Shown here: in pieces, positions 1-12,146 of the stretch
Position numbering within the stretch: the first letter of the stretch is position 1
Layout: each line of letters opens with the position of its first letter
Origin: Siphonodentalium dalli
Lineage: Eukaryota > Mollusca > Scaphopoda > Gadilida > Siphonodentaliidae
Reading direction: 5' to 3'
DNA: 64,000 nucleotides
Assembly (NCBI GenBank): GCA_032622095.1
Contig: CP136065.1
Span: 245,645,474-245,709,473 of the forward strand
The notes under the pieces: generated by a model
The model's input: only the letters and a program-made list of their open reading frames with translations
Told to the model about the DNA's origin: nothing
Database searches by the model: none
Translations under genes and position numbers: made by a program

Positions 1-338
1 CTCTTAAAACTCACCTGTTCAAAATGTGTTATTCGTTATAAGTGCACCATCTGTTTTTTAACTTTTTAAAACAAATTTTAGGCTTATCTGTTATAGTGGA
101 AATTGATATTAACTTAATATTTTAATCAGGTCTTTTAATCTACTGGATATTTTATTGTTAATTGTAGTGCCAATTTTAGTCATCTTTCCGAGTTATCTGC
201 CATATATCGGTGAAGCTTGTATTGCTTTTTATGTGTAAATATGCGTGATGTTATTTTGTTTGTGTAGTATTTGTGTATGTAAATGCGCATGGAAACTGAT
301 TGCTGTAGAATGCGATTCTTAAATGAATATATAATAAT
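1..338. other. Intron, nothing recognised
   Basis: AT-rich intronic sequence of the polycystin-like gene. No exon with matching phase, no RNA gene and no clear repeat seen. Confidence 0.5.
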
Positions 339-396
339 AAATTCACCCTCTGGGGACCTCATTCTGCAAATGTCAGACACACTAAAACCAGACTTG
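339..396. repeat. B element, fragment
   Basis: Right end of a hAT-like B element: half of the core hairpin (AATTCACCCTCTGGGGACC) followed by the terminal CAGACTTG. The left part is missing. Confidence 0.7.
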
Positions 397-414
397 AAAG
401 CAGTCAGTAAAGTA

Positions 415-803
415 CAGTAACGCTCTATTAAGTAATCGACCTCTTAACCACAGCAGAATTATGGGTAACTTTTCAGGATTTAGTCGGAAATATGGCTTGT
501 TGCCATTCATCGGAAAGCTCTCAGCGAGAGCTTTCCGATGAATGGCAACAAGCCATAGAAGCCTTGAAATAGTGTGTTTGTTATTTGCAGAATGAGGTTC
601 CCAGAGGGTGAATTTAGTGATGCTACTCCGCATAGCGGGCTAGCATCACCAAATTCACCCTCTGGGAACCTCATTCTGCTTACACCTCACCGCCGATGAC
701 AGACACACAATTTCAAGGCTTGAAGCCATATTTCCGACTAAATCTTGAAAAGTTACCCATAATTCTGCTGTGGTTAAGAGGTCGATTACTTAGAGCATTA
801 CTG
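415..803. mobile_element. A element (A1), interrupted by a B element
   Basis: Tc1/mariner-like hairpin with TA at both ends (413-414, 804-805), left terminus CAGTAACGCTCTA, right complement AGAGCATTACTG. The arms are near-perfect inverted repeats meeting at AGCTCTCAGCGAGAGCT. The right arm is split by B1. It ends 14 bp from exon i. Confidence 0.9.
558..722. mobile_element. B element (B1) with 8-bp target duplication
   Basis: 165-bp palindrome inserted in A1. The direct repeat AAGCCATA is seen at 550-557 and 723-730, and the A element shows the uninterrupted target elsewhere. Termini are AAGCCTTGAAATAGTGTG and its complement; the core carries GAATGAGGTTCCCAGAGGG in both orientations. The 8-bp duplication points to the hAT superfamily. 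Confidence 0.9.
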
Positions 804-819
804 TAGGGGATGCACTTAC

Positions 820-1013
820 CGTTTGAGTGGTTTACTAACTGGTCCAGCAAGTACTCGCCTTCTGTGTACCGATAATCAACGGCATATAACTTCCACGACC
901 ATACCAATCGTCCAATGCAGAACTGCAAGCATACTCCATTAACAGCGAGACGATTGACCCGGTTCACCACGATGCCACCTGCTTCCTCCGTACATACCTT
1001 CCCAGGTCCACAT
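820..1013 (-). CDS. Exon i: REJ module
   Basis: 194 bp. Acceptor GTTGTTTATAG|A and donor AACG|GTAAGT. The phase-2 entry completes GG|A (Gly) from exon h. CGPGKVCTEEAGGIVVN and LAVNGVCLQFCIGRLVWSW give the paired-Cys REJ motif (C-x-x-x-C ... VN ... L-x-x-x-C-x-x-C ... W-x-W), then KLYAVDYRY. It leaves one base. The next exon lies left of position 1. The end of an A hairpin is only 14 bp beyond the donor. Confidence 0.9.
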
Positions 1014-1318
1014 CTATAAACAACATTCATATACACCATCAGGCCACATAAATTTGTTTATGTGTTGTTTATGTGTTGTTATTGTGTTGTTGATTGTTTA
1101 GCCATTAACGGTAAGGGGATGGCCCGCTAGTAGTCAAACAGACAGAGTACATAGAACCTAGGGACTGTGAATCGGGGATTTTGCATCGATATATCGACAT
1201 CGAATCTCGAATTAAATCAGCTAGTAATTGACAAATATCTACCATTGTGTATTTCGGTGTCTCATAACAAAAAACTTCAAAATTCACTTGATACAATATA
1301 ACAATAATGTTAATCTCC

Positions 1319-1560
1319 TTAACCCTTTGAGTGCCAGGTCCGATTTTTGTATCGACCCATATACCCTGTGCCAATGCATTCTCTTATATATGGGAGTCGA
1401 CCATAGGTCGCCTCACATATATAAGAGAATGCATTGGCCTAACCCAAAAAAATATATATATATTCATTTTTTTATTTTTTTTAGGGCACTCAACAGACCA
1501 TAAATTAGGGCCGATGAGATCGGCCCCTGGCACTAAAAGCCCTGGCACTAAAAGGGTTAA
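1319..1560. mobile_element. C element, long-core subtype
   Basis: TTAA at both ends, termini CCCTTTGAGTGCCAGG and CCTGGCACTAAAAGGG. It contains the shared core hairpin (CCAATGCATTCTCTTATATA twice, inverted around a GTCGACCATAGGTCG loop) and a one-sided GGGCCGATGAGATCGGCCCC palindrome. CCTGGCACTAAAAG is duplicated at its right end. Confidence 0.88.
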
Positions 1561-1754
1561 ACATCCGTTGGAACTTGTGTTTTGTTTTTTTGTAAAATCA
1601 TGACATAGGCAAGTCACTCTCAGTCTTATGGAGGGTTTGGGATATGTTGCATTGAATTTCTATCTGACAAAATGAATGTCAATGGCGAACATGACATAAG
1701 AAGTGACAGTAAGACACTTAAAGACAGTTCAATCAACGTATCGCAAACCCCATG

Positions 1755-1825
1755 GAATGGAAGTGAATTTAGTGATGTTAGCCCACTATGCAGGATAGTG
1801 TCACTATATTCACTATATTGAAAAC
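1755..1825. repeat. B element, degenerate fragment
   Basis: GTGAATTTAGTGATGTTAGC and a partial inverted copy around TATGCAGGATAG resemble the B core; the ends are lost. Confidence 0.45.
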
Positions 1826-3589
1826 CAGCACATTAATATCTCAATTATACTCATATTCCCGTGTTATTACTACTACAGTAATGACCTAAATAATCGACTC
1901 CTTAACCACAGCAGAAATAATGGGTAACTTTTCAGGATTTAGTTGGAAATATGGCTTGTTGCCATTCATTTCCAACTAAATCCTGAAAAATTACCCATAA
2001 TTCTGCTGTGGTTAACTCTTTCAGTGCCAGGGGCCGATCTCATCGTCCCTAATTTACGGTCTGTTATTATTAAAATTGTAAAAAATTGTAAAAAATAATA
2101 ACAAATGATGAAAAATTGTTAGGCCAATACATTCTCTTATATATGCGTGGCGACCTATTAGATGAGCGGTCTTGGCCCCAACGGGGCTTATTTTTCGAGT
2201 TTAATTTTTTTCTTTACACACGGAAAAATTATACATTATATGAAAGTAGAAGATGTAGGCTTCATGTTCCGCCCTGCTGTAAAATGTGAAAGTGGTGCCG
2301 TTGCCATGGAAACAGAATGTAAACAAGGAAGACACAGTTTGATATTAAACCATTTCCGCAAATGGTAGAAACTAATTTAAGCCCATTCTAGGACAGGAAC
2401 AGACGTTGAAGATCATTTATTGATGATTTGTCCACTATAAATATGTTCCAACGATTCCAGTATTAAATAGGATGCACATATAGGTCATACGGGTCTTTAT
2501 TTCCATTTTAGGGTGAAAAATGGTGATTTTTGCAAAAAATGCGATAATTTTGGAATTGGAACATTTATTGAATACTACATTGGTTACAGTAATAATTTAT
2601 GCATTAGTATGATGGCATCATACGTGTACTTAAAATTAATTTGGATAAAACTGCCAAAAAGGCCCAATACCAAGAGAAATACCTGTTACCATGGAAACGA
2701 TATTTAAAAATACAAAAAATGCCGTTATTGGAAAGAAATGAAGACCTATAACCCTTGCGACACAATATAACTTTTTGAAATTTGTTTTTTATGACATGCA
2801 CTTTTAATCCGGACTTCTGTGTTGGGTTATTGATGCGGTTTATTCAGCTGTTGTCATGGAAACGGACCAAATGTCGCCAAATATTGATGTTTTTTTCCCC
2901 ATAGAGCTGACATTTAAAGCATGTAATTTTATGAAGCAAAGCGTATTATGACAACCCGTTATAGATGTCTCAAAACCTTTTTCAAAGATTACTATTTCCC
3001 AATTATCCCAATAGTAGCTAGGATGCACATATAGGATATGAAGGTTTTATTGCCATTTTGGGGTAAAAACTGTTAATTTTTGCAAAAAATGCGATAATTT
3101 TGGAATTGAAACATTTATTAGATACTACATTGGTTACAGTAATAATTTATACATATTATGATGACTTCTTATGTGTGCTTCAATATAGTTTTGATAAAAC
3201 TGCAGAAAAAGCCCAATACCCTGAGAAATACCTATCACCATGGAAACGATATTAAAAAATACACAAAATTTCATTATTGAAAAGAAATGAAGTTCTATAA
3301 CCATTGCGACACAAATTAACTTTTTGAATAATGAATAATGATGTTTTCCCCTATAAACCGGACATTTAAATTGTGAATTTTATAAAGCAAAACATATTGT
3401 AACAACCTGTTATAGGTATCTCAAAATCTTCAACTCATATATATAATACAATAGGGGATAAGAGCACCCCTAAGACGACTTTCCTGCAGGTTTGCCAGAC
3501 AAATTTACCATTATGTGAACGCACCCTGACATGGTAATCATCAGACTCAGAGTCCACGTGTTTTGATCATTTTATTCCCAATATATCAA

Positions 3590-4388
3590 TAGGCAATATA
3601 TCCGGTTAACATATCAATATATGTGGTTAGTTAGTCAATAGACGCAGCCTCTTTGCAATTATATTTGGCTACTTTTGTCAATATTGGAGGTTAGTTAGTC
3701 AATATATGCAGATAATTTGTCAATATATGTGGTTAGTTAAGTCAATATAATTATGCAGCTACTTTGCAAATATATGCAGCTATGTTTCCAATATATGTGG
3801 TTAGTTGGTCAATACTTTGGCCATTAATTTGGTTAGTTAGTCAATATATATAGCAAATTAGTCAATATATGCGGTTAGTTTAATAGTCAATATATGTGGT
3901 TAGTTAGTCATTATATGCAGTTACTTAGTCAATATATGTGTCAGTTATTCATTATATGCAGCTACTTAGTCAATATATGTGGTCAGTTAGTCATTATATG
4001 CAGCTACTTATACAATATATGCAGTTAGTTAGTCATTATATGCAGCTACTTAGTCAATACATGCAGTTAGTTAGTCATTATATGCAGCTACTTAGTCAAT
4101 AAATGTGGTTAGTTAGTCATTATGTGTAGATAATTAGTCAATATATGTGGCTAGTTAGTCATTATATGCAGTTTCTTTGTCAATAAATGTGGTCAGTTAG
4201 TCAATATATACATCTACTTTGTCAAAATGTGCAATTGCATTGACAATATATGCAGCTAATTTATCAATATATATGGTTAGTTGGTCATTATATGCAGCTA
4301 CTTAGTCAATAGGTGTGGTTAGTTAGTCATTACGTGTAGATACTTAGTCAATAAATGCGGTTAGTTAGTCAATATATGCATCTACTTT
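3590..4388. repeat. Left-arm satellite of the fold-back element
   Basis: Degenerate tandem repeats alternating TTAGTTAGTCATTATATGCA and CTACTTAGTCAATATATG, about 28 bp each and in part paired into ~56-bp units. About 800 bp. Confidence 0.85.
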
Positions 4389-5995
4389 GTCTAAGTAGCT
4401 GCATATAATGACAAACTGACCACATATATTGACAAAGTAGCTGCATATAATGACTATCCAACCGCATATATTGACTAAGTAGCAAAATATAATGACTAAC
4501 TGATCACATATATTGACTAAGTAGCTGCATATAATGACTGACTAACACATATTTTGACAAAGGAACTGCATATAATGACTAACTAACCGCATATATTGAC
4601 TAAGTAGCTGCATATAATGACTAACTAACTGCTTACATTGACTAAGTAACTGCATATAATGACTAACTAACTGCATGTATTGACTAAGTAGCTGCATATA
4701 ATGACTAACTGATCGCATATATTGACTAAATAGCTGCATATAATGACTAACTGACCGCATATATTGACAATGTAGATGCATATAATGACTAACTAACCGC
4801 ATATATTAACTAAGTAGCTGCATATAATGACTAACTGATCGCATATATTGACTAATTAGCTGCATATAATGACTAACTGACCGCATATATTGACTAATTA
4901 GCTGCATATAATGACTAACTGACCATATATATTGACTAAGTGGTTGCATATAATGACTAACTAACCGCATATATTGACTAAGTAGCTGCATATAATGACT
5001 AACTAACCGCATATATTGACTAAGTAGCTGCATATAATGACTAACTGATCGCATATATTGACTAAGTAGCTGCATATAATGACTAACTGACCGCATATAT
5101 TGACTAAGTAGCTGCATATAATGACTAATTACCGCATATATTGACAATGTAGATGCATATAATGACTAACTAACCGCATATATTGACTAAGTAGCTGCAT
5201 ATAATGACTAACTGATCGCATATATTGACTAATTAGCTGCATATAATGACTAACTGACCATATATATTGACTAAGTAGCTGCATATAATGACTAACTAAC
5301 CGCATATATTGACTAAGTGGTTACATATAATGACTAACTGACCGCATATATTGACTAAGTAGTTACATGTAATGACTAACTAACCGCATATATTGACTAA
5401 GTAGCTGCATATAATAACTAACTGACCACACATATTGACTAAGTAGTTGCATATAATGACTAACTGACCATATATATTGACTAAGTAGCTGCATATAATG
5501 ACTAACTAACCGCATGTATTGACTACGTAGTTGCATATAATGACTAACTAACCACATATATTGACTAAGCAGCTGCAAACAATGACTAACTAATCATATA
5601 TATATATTGATAAAGTAGCTGGATATATTGTCAATGCAATTTCACATTTTGGCAAAATAGATGTATATATTGACTAACTTACCACATTTGTTGACAAAGA
5701 AACTGCATATAATGACTAACTAACCGAATATAGTGACTAATTTGCTACATATATTGACTAACTAACCAAATTAATGGACAATGTATTGACCAACTAACCA
5801 AATATATTGGAAACGTAGCTGCATATATTTGCAAAGTAGCTGCATATATTGACTTAACTAACCACATATATTGACAAATTAGCTGCATATATTGACTAAC
5901 TAACCTCCAATATTGACAAAGTAGCCAAATATAATTGCAAAGAGGCTGCGTCTATTGACTAACTAACCACATATATTGATATATTAACCCGATAT
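4389..5995. repeat. Right-arm satellite of the fold-back element
   Basis: Same satellite in the opposite orientation (CATATATTGACTAAGTAGCT / GCATATAATGACTAACTGAC), twice as long as the left array and more regular. Its minus-strand reading frames (repeats of SQYMR / SHYMQ) are by-products of the repeat unit, not genes. Confidence 0.88.
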
Positions 5996-6002
5996 ATTGC
6001 CT

Positions 6003-6411
6003 GAGCTTGACATAATGCAGCTATGGCGTACCATATCACCGCATTTGCATAGCAATCATCACTATTATCACACTACATGACCCATTTTAATCATGCAGGT
6101 CTACATTTGACCCAAAGGGGTTCGGATGTGATATATTCCAGGAACTTGTTATGCCGTTATTCTGAGTAAGTACAGGTAATTACTATTTAGGGATGTAGCT
6201 TATAATCATCAACTATTTGCTTTCAAATCAGTTTCATAATTCCCAGACAGCGAATCTTTTAAAATCCTATCATGGCATTTTCCAGATACGTGGTGTTGGT
6301 TTTTAAACATACCCGTAATTTTTCACACAATTTCCAATAATAAAAAGAATTGTGCAAAACACATCACTATTTAGACAATTTTCGTCTAGATCCACAGAAA
6401 CAGCTGAGAAA
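6003..6411. other. Right-arm-only segment of the fold-back element
   Basis: About 410 bp with no partner in the left arm, where GATATATTGCC joins almost directly to TATTGGGAATAAAATGATC. It is an insertion in the right arm or a deletion in the left. No terminal repeats or frame seen. Confidence 0.65.
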
Positions 6412-8104
6412 TTGGGAATAAAATGATCAAAACACGTGGACTCTGAGTCTGATGAGTACCATGTCAGGGTGCGTTCACATAATGGTAAATTTGTCTGGCA
6501 AACCTGCAGGAAAGTCGTCTTAGGGGTGCTCTTATCCCCTATTGTGTTATATATATGAGTTGAAGATTTTGAGATACCTATAACAGGTTGTTACAATATG
6601 TTTTGCTTTATAAAATTCACAATTTAAATGTCCAGTTTATAGGGGAAAAAGTCATTATTCATTACTCAAAAAGTTAATTTGTGTCGCAATGGTTATAGAA
6701 CTTCATTTCTTTCCAATAACGAAATTTTGTGTATTTTTTAATATCGTTTCCATGGTGATAGGTATTTCTCAGGGTATTGGGCTTTTTCTGCAGTTTTATC
6801 AAAACTAGATTGAAGCACACGTAAGAAGCCATCATAATATGTTTAAATTATTACTGTAACCAATGTAGTATCAAATAAATGTTTCAATTCCAAAATTATC
6901 GCATTTTTTGCAAAAATTTACAGTTTTTACCCCAAATTGGCAATAAAACCTTCATATCCTATATGTGCACCCTAGCTACTACTGGGATAATTGGGAAATA
7001 GTAATCTTTGAAAAAGGTTTTGAGACATCTATAACGGGTTGTCATAATACGCTTTGCTTCATAAAATTACATGCTTTAAATGTCAGCTCTATGGGGAAAA
7101 AAACATCAATATTTGGCGACATTTGGTCCGTTTCCATGACAACAGCTGAATAAACCGCATCAATAACCCAACACAGAAGTCCGGATTAAAAGTGCATGTC
7201 ATAAAAAACAAATTTCAAAAAGTTATATTGTGTCGCAAGGGTTATAGGTCTTCATTTCTTTCCAATAACGGCATTTTTTGTATTTTTAAATATCGTTTCC
7301 ATGGTAACAGGTATTTCTCTTGGTATTGGGCCTTTTCGGCAGTTTTATCCAAATTAATTTTAAGTACACGTATGATGCCATCATACTAATGCATAAATTA
7401 TTACTGTAACCAATGTAGTATTCAATAAATGTTCCAATTCCAAAATTATCGCATTTTTTGCAAAAATCACCATTTTTCACCCCAAAATGGCAATAAAGAC
7501 CTGTATGACCTATATGTGCATCCTATTTAATACTGGAATCGTTGGAACATATTTATAGTGGACAAATCATCAATAAATGATCTTCAACGTCTGTTCCTGT
7601 CCTAGAATGGGCTTAAATTAGTTTCTACCATTTGCGGAAATGGTTTAATATCAAACTGTGTCTACATTGTTTACATTCTGTTTCCATGGCAACGGCACCA
7701 CTTTCACATTTTACAACAGGGCGGAACATGAAGCCTACATCTTCTACTTTCATATGATATATAATTTTTCCGTGTGTAAAAGAAAAAATTAAAAAAAAAA
7801 AATTCTGGTCAAGACCGCTCCTCTATATGGTCGACTCGCATATATAAGAGAATGCATTGGCACAGGGTATATGGGTTGATACAAAAATCGGACTTGGCAC
7901 TGAAAGGGTTAAGGAGTCGATTATTAAGGCATTACTGTAGTATGATAGAATCATTTGGTGAGAAGTCTTATACAAACACAACACCTTTATATGCAGTGAA
8001 GTGACAGATAAGTACATACTGTATAGTTTCGCATTTGAACTTTCAATACTCCCAGAGATGCATAAAAAATTACTTTGATTGCTTGTAATTACACAAACTT
8101 TTTT

Positions 8105-8311
8105 GTAAGGCTCTAAGTAATCGACTCCTTAAACACTGCAGAATTATGGGTAACTTTTCAAGATTTCGTCGAAAATATGGCTTGTTGCCATTCATCGGAA
8201 AGCAGGGAGAGCTTTCCGATGAATGGCAACAAGCCATATTTCCAACTAAATCCTGAAAAGTTACCCATAATTCTGCTGTGTTTAAGGAGTCGATTACTTA
8301 GGGCATCACTG
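8105..8311. mobile_element. A element (A3)
   Basis: Complete hairpin except for a worn left end (GTAAGGCTCTAAG). The centre is GGAAAGCAGGGAGAGCTTTCC. Lies 194 bp beyond the donor of exon h. Confidence 0.82.
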
Positions 8312-8505
8312 TATCTAATTTGTATTTCGCTAAAATTTATATTTAGAAAAAACATGATTATCCATTGTGAGATCGTTGAATCCAAATGACGGACCAAAAC
8401 TTATTGATCGAAATTTACAACAACTGACCAAAAGTTCATAATTTTTGTTAACAATCTTACAAATATATACTTTATGTGATATTATCAACCTAATGTGGTT
8501 TTTAC

Positions 8506-8834
8506 CCGAATGAGACTTCAGGAGGTGTTCCATCAACAATCTTCATTTTATGCCAGCCAATTCCTCTCCTCTCTCCTTTGTAAGCAACAACGCCAACTTT
8601 ATAATCATGTCCCGAAATGAAGTTCTGAGCAGGAATTGTGATTTTTCCATTTGATGACCCCGCTGTGTATATCTTGTCGGGATCATTGCTGAAGCAGCCT
8701 CCATTTGGATAAACAACAGAGGGGAAGGAGCTTGATAGGATTGGTGAGCCGGGCATAATCTGCCAGCTTCGTTCATCCGGCAGCACATATGGAACGTCCG
8801 CCTTGTGGCAAAACCAGATGAAATCTGTGAAACC
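8506..8834 (-). CDS. Exon h: REJ module
   Basis: 329 bp. Acceptor GCAATTATTCCAG|GGT and donor TTCGG|GTAAAA. It begins GFTDFIWFCHKADVPYVLP: the W-x-C strand that pairs with the SYDPD motif of exon g. It later has DKIYTAG and KITIPAQNFISGHDYKVGVV, matching the REJ pattern 'l-x-I-p-x-x-x-L-x-x-g-x-x-Y-x-v-x-V'. It leaves two bases (GG), completed by A at the start of exon i to give Gly. Intron 7 before it is 16.9 kb, the longest of the window. Confidence 0.93.
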
Positions 8835-9488
8835 CTGGAATAATTGCATAGAGGCAATCAGTGATTGATCTTGAGTGATTTTGGACTAGCTATATATATA
8901 AGAGGGTTATCATCCCCTATTCCTTGGAATCCGGCTTTGAAAAATACATGGAATGGAGGATCTATATGAGGAATATATTAATTATTTTGCAGAAAAACAT
9001 AGAGTATACCTCCAGTTTTGTTTGAATACCAAAATATCTCATGAGTATCTGGAAAGAAATATAAAATTTTCACGAGTGGCTACAAGCAGCGAGTTAAAAT
9101 TCAATATTTCTTTCAGACACAAATGAGATGTTACAGGTATTCAATAAAAACTGTAGGTATTCTTTTTATTATATGCACATTATTAACCCTTTCAGCGAAA
9201 CCGCAAAAATTTATGCCAAAGAAATCAAACAATTCATAGTGTATAACCATGGAGATCTGATGTCAAAATATATTAAAAGAAAGGAAAAGTCCATAGTGGA
9301 TCTCAGCTGTCACTAATAGCATTTAATAAATTAGAGATTCAGTTTTACGGAAATCACTTTATTCAAATTAATACCAAATTCATAAAATATAACTCATGGT
9401 TAATACTGCAATGGTACATGTATATTAATATAATAAAAATATTGCTACTGTTTGACAAGTTGAGATAATAAATGCAGCATATGTGTTG
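8835..9488. other. Start of intron 7, nothing recognised
   Basis: Unique AT-rich sequence upstream of the exon h acceptor. No exon, RNA gene or clear repeat seen. Confidence 0.45.
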
Positions 9489-9489
9489 T

Positions 9490-9580
9490 ATTATACACAT
9501 GTAATATACACCTGAAATATACACCTTTTATATCCACTTGCAATATACACCTGTAATACATACTTGTAATATACACCTAC
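9490..9580. repeat. AATATACACCTG minisatellite
   Basis: About five degenerate ~19-bp units of the type TAATATACACCTGNAATATA. Confidence 0.7.
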
Positions 9581-9615
9581 CCAATTCACATGGAACATAT
9601 TAATGCAGTCAGGTT

Positions 9616-10014
9616 TTAACCCTTTACCCAACAAACCGGCCAAAACCGGCCAAATAAAGCTTCAACAGCCTAAAATATCTTCGGTCTGTCTCAATAGAAC
9701 CATACAAATATGGATATCATTGGAACCGGCTCCTTGACCAGATTGTGATAGTTACAGTTAGCCCTGTGCCAATGCATTCTCTTATATATGCGAGTCGACC
9801 ATAGGTCGCATCGCATATATAAGAGAATGCATTGGCCTAAAAAAAATCTTTTTTTAACACTTTTTACCATTTTTTCTTACATTCTTTAACAATTTTATAA
9901 GTTTTAATGTGTTAAGCCAATGCATTCTCTTATATATGCGAGGCGACCTATGGTCGACTCGCATATATAAGAGAATGCATTGGCACAGGGCCCTTCTGTT
10001 GGGTAAAGGGTTAA
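9616..10014. mobile_element. D element (D1)
   Basis: TTAA on both sides; termini CCCTTTACCCAACA and TGTTGGGTAAAGGG. Two copies of the shared core hairpin flank a T-rich centre, with a left subterminal CCGGCCAAAACCGGCC block absent from the right. piggyBac-like, non-autonomous. Confidence 0.88.
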
Positions 10015-10180
10015 CCACTATCATACTTATATGGATCCAGGACTATTTTTTTTTTAAATCAAACAGATTATAAAGTAATTGTGTAACTGAAAACAACAAC
10101 ATATTTAATAATAATATAAAAAAAAAATGTCCTCATCGTAAATATTTGTATTCTGAAAAGACTTATCAAATTTTTATATA

Positions 10181-10378
10181 TTAAACCTTTCAGTGCCAAG
10201 TCCGATTTTTGTATCAACCCATATTTCCTTGATCATTTTTCAAATTTATTGATTATAATAATGTGATACATTGATGGAAAGAGCTCCAATGTATCACATT
10301 ATTATAATCAATAAATTCGAAAAATGATCAAGGAAATATGGGTTGATACAAAATCGGACTTGGCACTGAAAGTGTTAA
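10181..10378. mobile_element. C element, short-core subtype
   Basis: TTAA ends, CTTTCAGTGCCAAGTCCG terminus and complement; a near-perfect hairpin whose stem includes TTGATTATAATAATGTGATA and whose apex is GGAAAGAGCTCC. Confidence 0.88.
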
Positions 10379-11238
10379 ATAGCTGTTTCCGAATTTCTAA
10401 CAAATTATATGTATCAGTACTGATAGAGCCTCACTGGATGTCCCTTGTCGAAGCATGACTGGGTATATATAATGTCTAGTCTAGTGATGTGAAATCAGTG
10501 TTCCCAGTCGAGACCACATAACAAGTTCATTCTTGTCTGGATTCTGGCCCACAAAGCCAAATGATGTAAATGACGTCATAGACATGTCACGACGTCTTCG
10601 CTGGTTTTCATTCAGCTAACCCACGAAATTGGTCGAAATGAAACTAATTTGTAGGCCTAAATCGCATAGGAATTCTAAAAGAATGGTGAAGTTGACATTT
10701 CATATTTATCACATTGGTCCATTGCCAATTCCGTGTTTTAAGAATTTCTTTGGATGATCAATTGCTCCGAGAGCGGATATCAATTCGAGAGCAATACATG
10801 ACCGGAAGTCACGTAATTTTTCACCCCTATTTTATGTGCCATGCAGATTGCGTCGAAATTCTGTTTCATGGTATAGTAGAAATTAATGGGGTCATACATT
10901 CCTGAACCTAAAATAGCAACAATGTGCCTGCGGAACTTTGTGGTTGCTATAATATATATTCGAAATGAATACTGCTGTGTTTGTCTGTGAGACCCCCACC
11001 CTCCAAGCCCCACCATATTAATCGTGGCAACTTGAATTGAACCAAGTGTCTGACTTATTGTCTCAACAATATCCAACTGTCGCACCCAGATTTCCAACGA
11101 TTGGGTCAATTACGCATTATGACAAGGAGAACATTCATCAGGATGATGTCACAGAAATGTTCTAATGCAAAATATGCCCTTGTGTGCAATCGAAAATGTT
11201 GCTAGTACTATAAGAGAATGAAAACAGGGCGCATGGGG
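10379..11238. other. Intron 7 segment, nothing recognised
   Basis: About 860 bp of apparently single-copy intron. A 109-codon minus-strand frame (10780-11109) has no recognisable domain or splice support and is not called. Confidence 0.45.
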
Positions 11239-11240
11239 TA

Positions 11241-11492
11241 CAGTAATGCCCCAAATAATCAACTCCTTAACCACAGCGGAATTATGGGTAATTTTTCAGG
11301 ATTTAGTCGGAAATATGGCTTGTTGCCATTCATCGGAAAGCTCTCAGTGAGAGCTTTCCAATGAATGACAACAAGCCATATTTCAGTGAGAGCTTTCCGA
11401 TGAATGGCAACAAGCCATATTTCCGACTAAATCCTGAAAAATTACCCATAATTCTGCTGTGGTTAAGGAGTCGATTATTTAGGGCATTACTG
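11241..11492. mobile_element. A element with triplicated centre
   Basis: TA-flanked. The central block AGTGAGAGCTTTCC...CAACAAGCCATATTT is present twice in the right arm, giving one extra copy. The same arrangement occurs at 37857-38108. Confidence 0.85.
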
Positions 11493-11584
11493 TAAATATT
11501 GTGTGTTGCAAACCAATAAATAGAGGTGGCCCAGTCACAATGGGACTAAGGATACAACCCCCTCCACCCCCCCCCCTCTCGGGG

Positions 11585-11688
11585 AGAGCTTTCCGATGAA
11601 TGGCAACATGCCATATTTCCGACTAAATCCTGAAAAGTTACCCATAATTCTGCTGTGGTTAAGAAGTTGATTACTTAGAGCATTACTG
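11585..11688. repeat. A element, right half only
   Basis: Starts at the hairpin apex (GGGGAGAGCTTTCC) after a C/T-rich tract and runs to the complete end GAGCATTACTG with TA. Confidence 0.8.
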
Positions 11689-12146
11689 TAGCCATTCTAT
11701 GCATGTAGTGGTCAGAAAGGATAAGAGGACTTGCATAATGCAGTTCGAGCATCTTACACGGCCTTTGGTTGGAAAAGACTCAACTTCAGTCATTCTATGT
11801 CTCTGTCTTCAGTCTAGCATTATATTAACCAATTTACTAAGTACTAATGAATGTTACCGTCTCCCACAGCTGCCGTCGGCCCCAGGACGGCGGCTCACAG
11901 AACGGTATATTTAAATTGTCAACCATTAATCTCACCAGGATGTCCCGATTCATCTGAATAACAATTATATTTAGTGATATGAAATGTTTTACAAAGTCAG
12001 AATGATTATAAACGCTAGATGGAAGCTAAAAATGTGAAACAGGGGCTGCATAGTTAAACTTAACAACTTTATGCTGTTACTTTGTATCTATGCCATGCTT
12101 TTCATCTATTATATACGTCTATGTCATTTAATGTATATCATGCTTA

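Larger units (their letters stand above)
2159..7825. mobile_element. Giant fold-back element (5.67 kb)
   Basis: Inverted arms start TAGATGAGCGGTCTTG and end with the complement CAAGACCGCTCCTCTA, with the 3-bp repeat TAT on both sides. The outer ~1.4 kb of the arms (2159-3590 and 6412-7825) are almost identical, so the same 62-codon frame is seen twice in opposite orientation (2840-3028 and 6965-7153). The inner parts are satellite arrays that meet near 4385. No transposase frame is visible. The superfamily is unknown. Confidence 0.88.
2012..7912. mobile_element. C element split by the giant fold-back element
   Basis: TTAA at 2012-2015 and 7909-7912. The left half runs from CTCTTTCAGTGCCAGG to GGCGACCTAT; the right half runs from TATGGTCGACTCGC to GGCACTGAAAGGG. 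Rejoined they would match the uninterrupted C elements at 16139 and 55012. It sits inside A2. Confidence 0.88.
1876..7937. mobile_element. A element (A2) split by nested insertions
   Basis: The left part at 1876-2015 (starting CAGTAATGACCTAAATAATC) stops at CTGTGGTTAA. The remaining terminal 25 bases (GGAGTCGATTATTAAGGCAT...) resume at 7913 and end in TTACTG at 7937, with TA flanks. It is the outermost shell of the three-level nest. Confidence 0.88.

Noticed and set aside
4542-5578. Minus-strand frames of 71-113 codons made of SQYMR/SHYMQ repeats
   Set aside because: They are the translated satellite of the fold-back element's right arm; no start context, splice sites or non-repeat sequence.
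2840-7153. Two identical 62-codon frames (2840-3028 minus, 6965-7153 plus)
   Set aside because: They are identical only because they lie in the two arms of the same fold-back element; no support as a gene.
8543-8857. 104-codon minus-strand frame overlapping exon h
   Set aside because: Out of frame with the phase-checked exon; a shadow.
10780-11109. 109-codon minus-strand frame
   Set aside because: No recognisable domain, no splice phase match to neighbours (exons g and h already join), low-complexity flanks.
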